A stretch of DNA of 36,004 nucleotides from Pirellulales bacterium (GTDB lineage Bacteria; Planctomycetota; Planctomycetia; Pirellulales; Lacipirellulaceae), in the NCBI GenBank assembly GCA_028279215.1, contig JANQOF010000069.1, forward strand, positions 1 to 36,004. Reading direction: 5' to 3'. Both the position numbers and the translations under genes were made by a program. The notes beneath the pieces are model-generated. The model was not told where the DNA came from. It worked only from the letters and a program-made list of their open reading frames with translations, and searched no databases. Positions 33,494-36,004 of this stretch are shown piece after piece; positions within the stretch are counted from its first letter, which is position 1; each line of letters starts with the position of its first letter.

Positions 33494-33934
33494 ATGTCTT
33501 TCCGAGCAGCGACAGCCTTCAATTCGTTACTCCTGGCATGCATGGCAGTCACGGGCTGCTATGACGGACGGAGTCTCGTCGAGGAAGTACGTAATCAGGC
33601 GATTCAATCGCGACTCGACGAGATGTCGATTGGCTACTTTCGCACCACGCTGCCGCGTTCCGCGGTCGACGACAACCCGATGGAGGTGGAGGTCGATCTG
33701 TTCGGCACGGCGGTGCGGCACAAAATTCCCGACATCGAGACCGCCATAGAGGCGAACTCGTACCGGCTGCGGCAATCGGTTCTGGTCGCCCTGCGACAAA
33801 CCAGCGCCGCCGAGATTGCCGACCCGAATCTCACCACGTTTCGCGAACGCCTTTTGGAGGTTGTCCAAACGGAACTCGAAGGATCGCCTATCGAATCGAT
33901 CGGCTTCCGCACGGTACGGTTCATCCCGCTTTGA
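33494..33934 (+). CDS. FliL-like small lipoprotein
   Basis: 146 residues. The lipoprotein signal ends at lipobox VTGC (Cys22). The remainder follows the FliL C-terminal plan: 'MSIGYFRTTLP', strand 'MEVEVDLFGTAV', a helix 'YRLRQSVLVALRQTSAAEI', the 'DPNLTTFRERLLEVVQTEL' helix and a final strand 'IESIGFRTVRFIPL'. The segment 'DPNLTTFRERL' matches 'DPQLTTLKARL' of the divergently encoded neighbour, which supports common origin. It ends 20 bases from the end of the convergent gene at 33955. The function is unknown; placement with the two similar genes suggests a shared envelope role. Confidence 0.68.
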   Translation: MSFRAATAFNSLLLACMAVTGCYDGRSLVEEVRNQAIQSRLDEMSIGYFRTTLPRSAVDDNPMEVEVDLFGTAVRHKIPDIETAIEANSYRLRQSVLVALRQTSAAEIADPNLTTFRERLLEVVQTELEGSPIESIGFRTVRFIPL

Positions 33935-33954
33935 GCGGGCCAGTCCAGTCAGTT

Positions 33955-34395
33955 CTACTCGCGATTGCCAAAAAACGGCTGCGGGCGATCCGTACTTGCT
34001 GCGGCCGCTTCGTGACCGAGCCACCTGCTCAACGGGCGCAACCAGCGCGACACAGAGTCGACCGGAGTGGCTTCAATCGATGTCACCTGCAGTTTGCCGG
34101 ATTGTGCTGAACGGCCGGCCATTTGAACCCGTTTTGCCTGCAACCCTGCTGCCGAAATGCGGCGGTGAGCGTAGCCCGCTAGCTCGCGAGAATCGACACT
34201 CGGCAGCTCGGCAAAGGCGTTCGACTGGCGGACGATCTGCGCTAGCTTGAGTTCGGCTCGCACGATGATCGCCAAGTGCAACAACACCGTGAGCCAGGCT
34301 GCGATGGCAAGCAACGCGATGGCAGTTTGCACAACCCACGTGACGCCGACGCGGGGACAACTGGAATCAACCGGAGTAGCTGGAAGTGTGTGCAT
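33955..34395 (-). CDS. Unrecognised single-pass membrane protein
   Basis: 146 residues with one hydrophobic helix at about 19-45 (VTWVVQTAIALLAIAAWLTVLL), followed by a helical charged stretch 'VRAELKLAQIVRQSNAFAEL' and a short mixed region. The C-terminus is rich in Arg, Ala and Ser. The N-terminal hydrophobic helix continuing into an amphipathic helix is reminiscent of small pseudopilins or TadE-like proteins, but the motifs are absent, so I leave it unassigned. The frame, though short, starts with a normal ATG and fits tightly between its neighbours. Confidence 0.6.
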   Translation of the reverse strand: MHTLPATPVDSSCPRVGVTWVVQTAIALLAIAAWLTVLLHLAIIVRAELKLAQIVRQSNAFAELPSVDSRELAGYAHRRISAAGLQAKRVQMAGRSAQSGKLQVTSIEATPVDSVSRWLRPLSRWLGHEAAAASTDRPQPFFGNRE

Positions 34396-34494
34396 GCTCC
34401 CAGGCTAATCACGGTCGATCGCGCCCGCAAACTGTGTTGTCGCTCTCGTGGCTCGCAATCCGATCGCCACGCGAAGCCAACCGATACAACCCTC

Positions 34495-35739
34495 CTACTC
34501 ATCCCATTCAATCGTGATATCCGGACGTGCCTCCGTGAGTCTGGCAACTCCGTCTTCGGTTATCAGCGTCCCTTGTGCCGACACTTTATCGAGTGTCTTG
34601 AGCTCCGCTAACCGGACCAAACCTTCGTCGGTCACGTCGCACCCTTGGATCGATAGCGTGGTGAGCGCAGGGAGCTTGGCAACAGTCGACATGCCGGCGT
34701 CGTCGACGCGGGTTTCGTCGAGATTCAAGTAAAGTAGGTTGAGATCGACGAGTGCGTCGAGCGCTTCGTTGGTGATCATCGTGTTCCACAAGCTCAGCCA
34801 TACCAGCTTGTCTTTGCCTTGGAGATTGGCGAGGGTCTGGTCGTCGACCCCGGTTTCACTCAAATTGAGCTTGCGAAGCAGCTCGCAGCCATCGAGGTAG
34901 GCTAGTCCAGTACCATCGACGTAAGTTCCACGGAGGTTTAAGTGTCGCAGCTTCGACATCGCGGCCAAATGGCGAAGTGCATCGTCCGAAATGGCGGTCC
35001 GCATTAGGTCGAGATCGTCCATCTGCACAACGCCAGCAAGACTAGCAACACCTTCGTTGGTGATCGACGTGTCCTGCAAAGACAGGCCTTTTAGTCTTGG
35101 CAGGTCGGCCAACGCGACCAGTCCTCGATCGGATACCCCGGCACTACGAAGTTTCACCGCCGCAAGCGATTTGATCGTTGCGAGCGTCTCCACCCCTTCG
35201 TCTGTCACGGGGCAACCGCGTACGTCCAGCAGCCGAAGCTTGGTGCAACGTTCCAAATGAGCAAGGCCTTCGTCGCCGATGCGATTGAACAGCAAGTAGA
35301 GATAGGTGAGGTTCGGTAGCTCCGCGAGATGCGCAAGGCCGCCGTCGGTCATTTGCGTGGTACGCTCCAGATTGAGCGACTTTAACGTGGGCAAATTCTT
35401 GAGCTTGGCCAGGCCCGCGTCAGTAATGCTGGTGTTGCGAAGCGAAAGGTCGGTGAGATTCTCGAACCGGAGGATGGTATCGACCGCGGCGTCGGTGATG
35501 TTGGCTCCCCATAACGATAGCTTGGTGAGATTGGTGGCCCCGGTCAGGCCCGCCAAATCGGCGTCAGTCACCGGACGCTCGTCGAGGTCGATGGCCACCA
35601 ATTCGCCGTCAGGGCCGTAGCTCAATCGCGCAAGCAGTTCTTCGGCGTGGGCAGCCGCACCGTCCGCGCCGTAGCCCTTGGCGGCCGGAAGCAGCAAGCA
35701 GACGAACGAAAACAATCCACAAACAATTGCAATGCGCAT
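34495..35739 (-). CDS. Secreted leucine-rich-repeat protein (TDAGL type)
   Basis: 414 residues from the ATG at 35739 (MRIAIVCGLF); the frame is open for 33 more codons upstream, but this start gives a signal peptide ending near AAKGYGADG. Almost the whole protein is about 15 leucine-rich repeats of 23-26 residues, each of the form LxxLxLxxTxITDAGLAxLxx, like the cysteine-free RNI/AMN1-type repeats frequent in planctomycete genomes. The repeats form a solenoid for binding other proteins. No other domain follows; the last repeat ends 'ARPDITIEWDE'. It is probably exported to the envelope. The partner is unknown. It is the rightmost gene in the window. Confidence 0.88.
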   Translation of the reverse strand: MRIAIVCGLFSFVCLLLPAAKGYGADGAAAHAEELLARLSYGPDGELVAIDLDERPVTDADLAGLTGATNLTKLSLWGANITDAAVDTILRFENLTDLSLRNTSITDAGLAKLKNLPTLKSLNLERTTQMTDGGLAHLAELPNLTYLYLLFNRIGDEGLAHLERCTKLRLLDVRGCPVTDEGVETLATIKSLAAVKLRSAGVSDRGLVALADLPRLKGLSLQDTSITNEGVASLAGVVQMDDLDLMRTAISDDALRHLAAMSKLRHLNLRGTYVDGTGLAYLDGCELLRKLNLSETGVDDQTLANLQGKDKLVWLSLWNTMITNEALDALVDLNLLYLNLDETRVDDAGMSTVAKLPALTTLSIQGCDVTDEGLVRLAELKTLDKVSAQGTLITEDGVARLTEARPDITIEWDE

Positions 35740-36004
35740 AACGACACCCCAACACGGGTACGGAAACTTCGACTTAGACACAAGTCTTAGGCAGGATTCC
35801 CAGTTATAACCTGCAACCACGTCCAACGCGAGCAGCACAGCACCGGCTCACCGGATGGAGCGTCGTTGCTGGGACCCCACTGCCTACCGCCCGCTATCCA
35901 CCGCAAAAGTCCATTTTGTCCCGAATACCGAAAAACGATTTTAGGCGACTTTATTCGCCCCCCACCATCCCCTTCGAAGTTCGTTTTCCTCTGTTTTTCT
36001 CGGT

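Overview
The window looks like chromosomal DNA from a planctomycete, probably of the Pirellulales. This is inferred from gene content only. The GC content is moderately high and gene density is high. Several proteins are of kinds common in that phylum: TDAGL-type leucine-rich repeats, a SUMF1-fold membrane protein, HDOD signalling proteins, an ECF sigma factor with a very large membrane anti-sigma partner, and secreted proteins with BNR/YCF48-like repeats. I saw no tRNA, rRNA, CRISPR array, insertion sequence or phage gene. No gap between genes exceeds 300 bases.

Layout. Positions 2-2182 (minus) hold a gene that runs off the left edge: a secreted YCF48/BNR-type protein with a degenerate PIG-L-like part. 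Positions 2400-5082 (plus) hold an HDOD/degenerate-GGDEF regulator and an M50 site-2 protease. From 5262 to 22074 everything is on the minus strand. In transcription order it is: bioF, an unknown coiled-coil membrane protein, a rhomboid protease, a SUMF1-fold protein lacking the catalytic cysteines, a TIGR01777-type epimerase, an RND efflux adaptor and pump, then the pyruvate dehydrogenase genes (E3, homodimeric E1, E2) and a small lipase-like hydrolase. Positions 22323-25983 (plus) hold an ECF sigma factor with a likely self-recognised promoter, its membrane anti-sigma factor, a CDGSH iron-sulfur protein and an unrecognised acidic protein. Positions 26091-32206 (minus) are an oligopeptide ABC importer operon (lipoprotein, two permeases, one fused double ATPase), closest in architecture to YejABEF. 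Positions 32421-34395 hold three small exported proteins that all look like FliL C-terminal domains, plus a small membrane protein. A 15-repeat LRR protein (34495-35739, minus) closes the window.

How the genes fit together. The PDH genes form a complete complex. The RND adaptor and pump lack a local outer-membrane channel. The ABC operon supplies peptide uptake. The sigma/anti-sigma pair is an envelope-stress type circuit, and two intramembrane proteases (M50 and rhomboid) are encoded in the same window. I found no compelling complete new system. The best leads are the cluster of three FliL-like exported proteins without flagellar genes, the cysteine-less SUMF1 protein beside a rhomboid and an unknown membrane coiled-coil protein, and the ECF circuit with a hairpin inside its promoter spacer.
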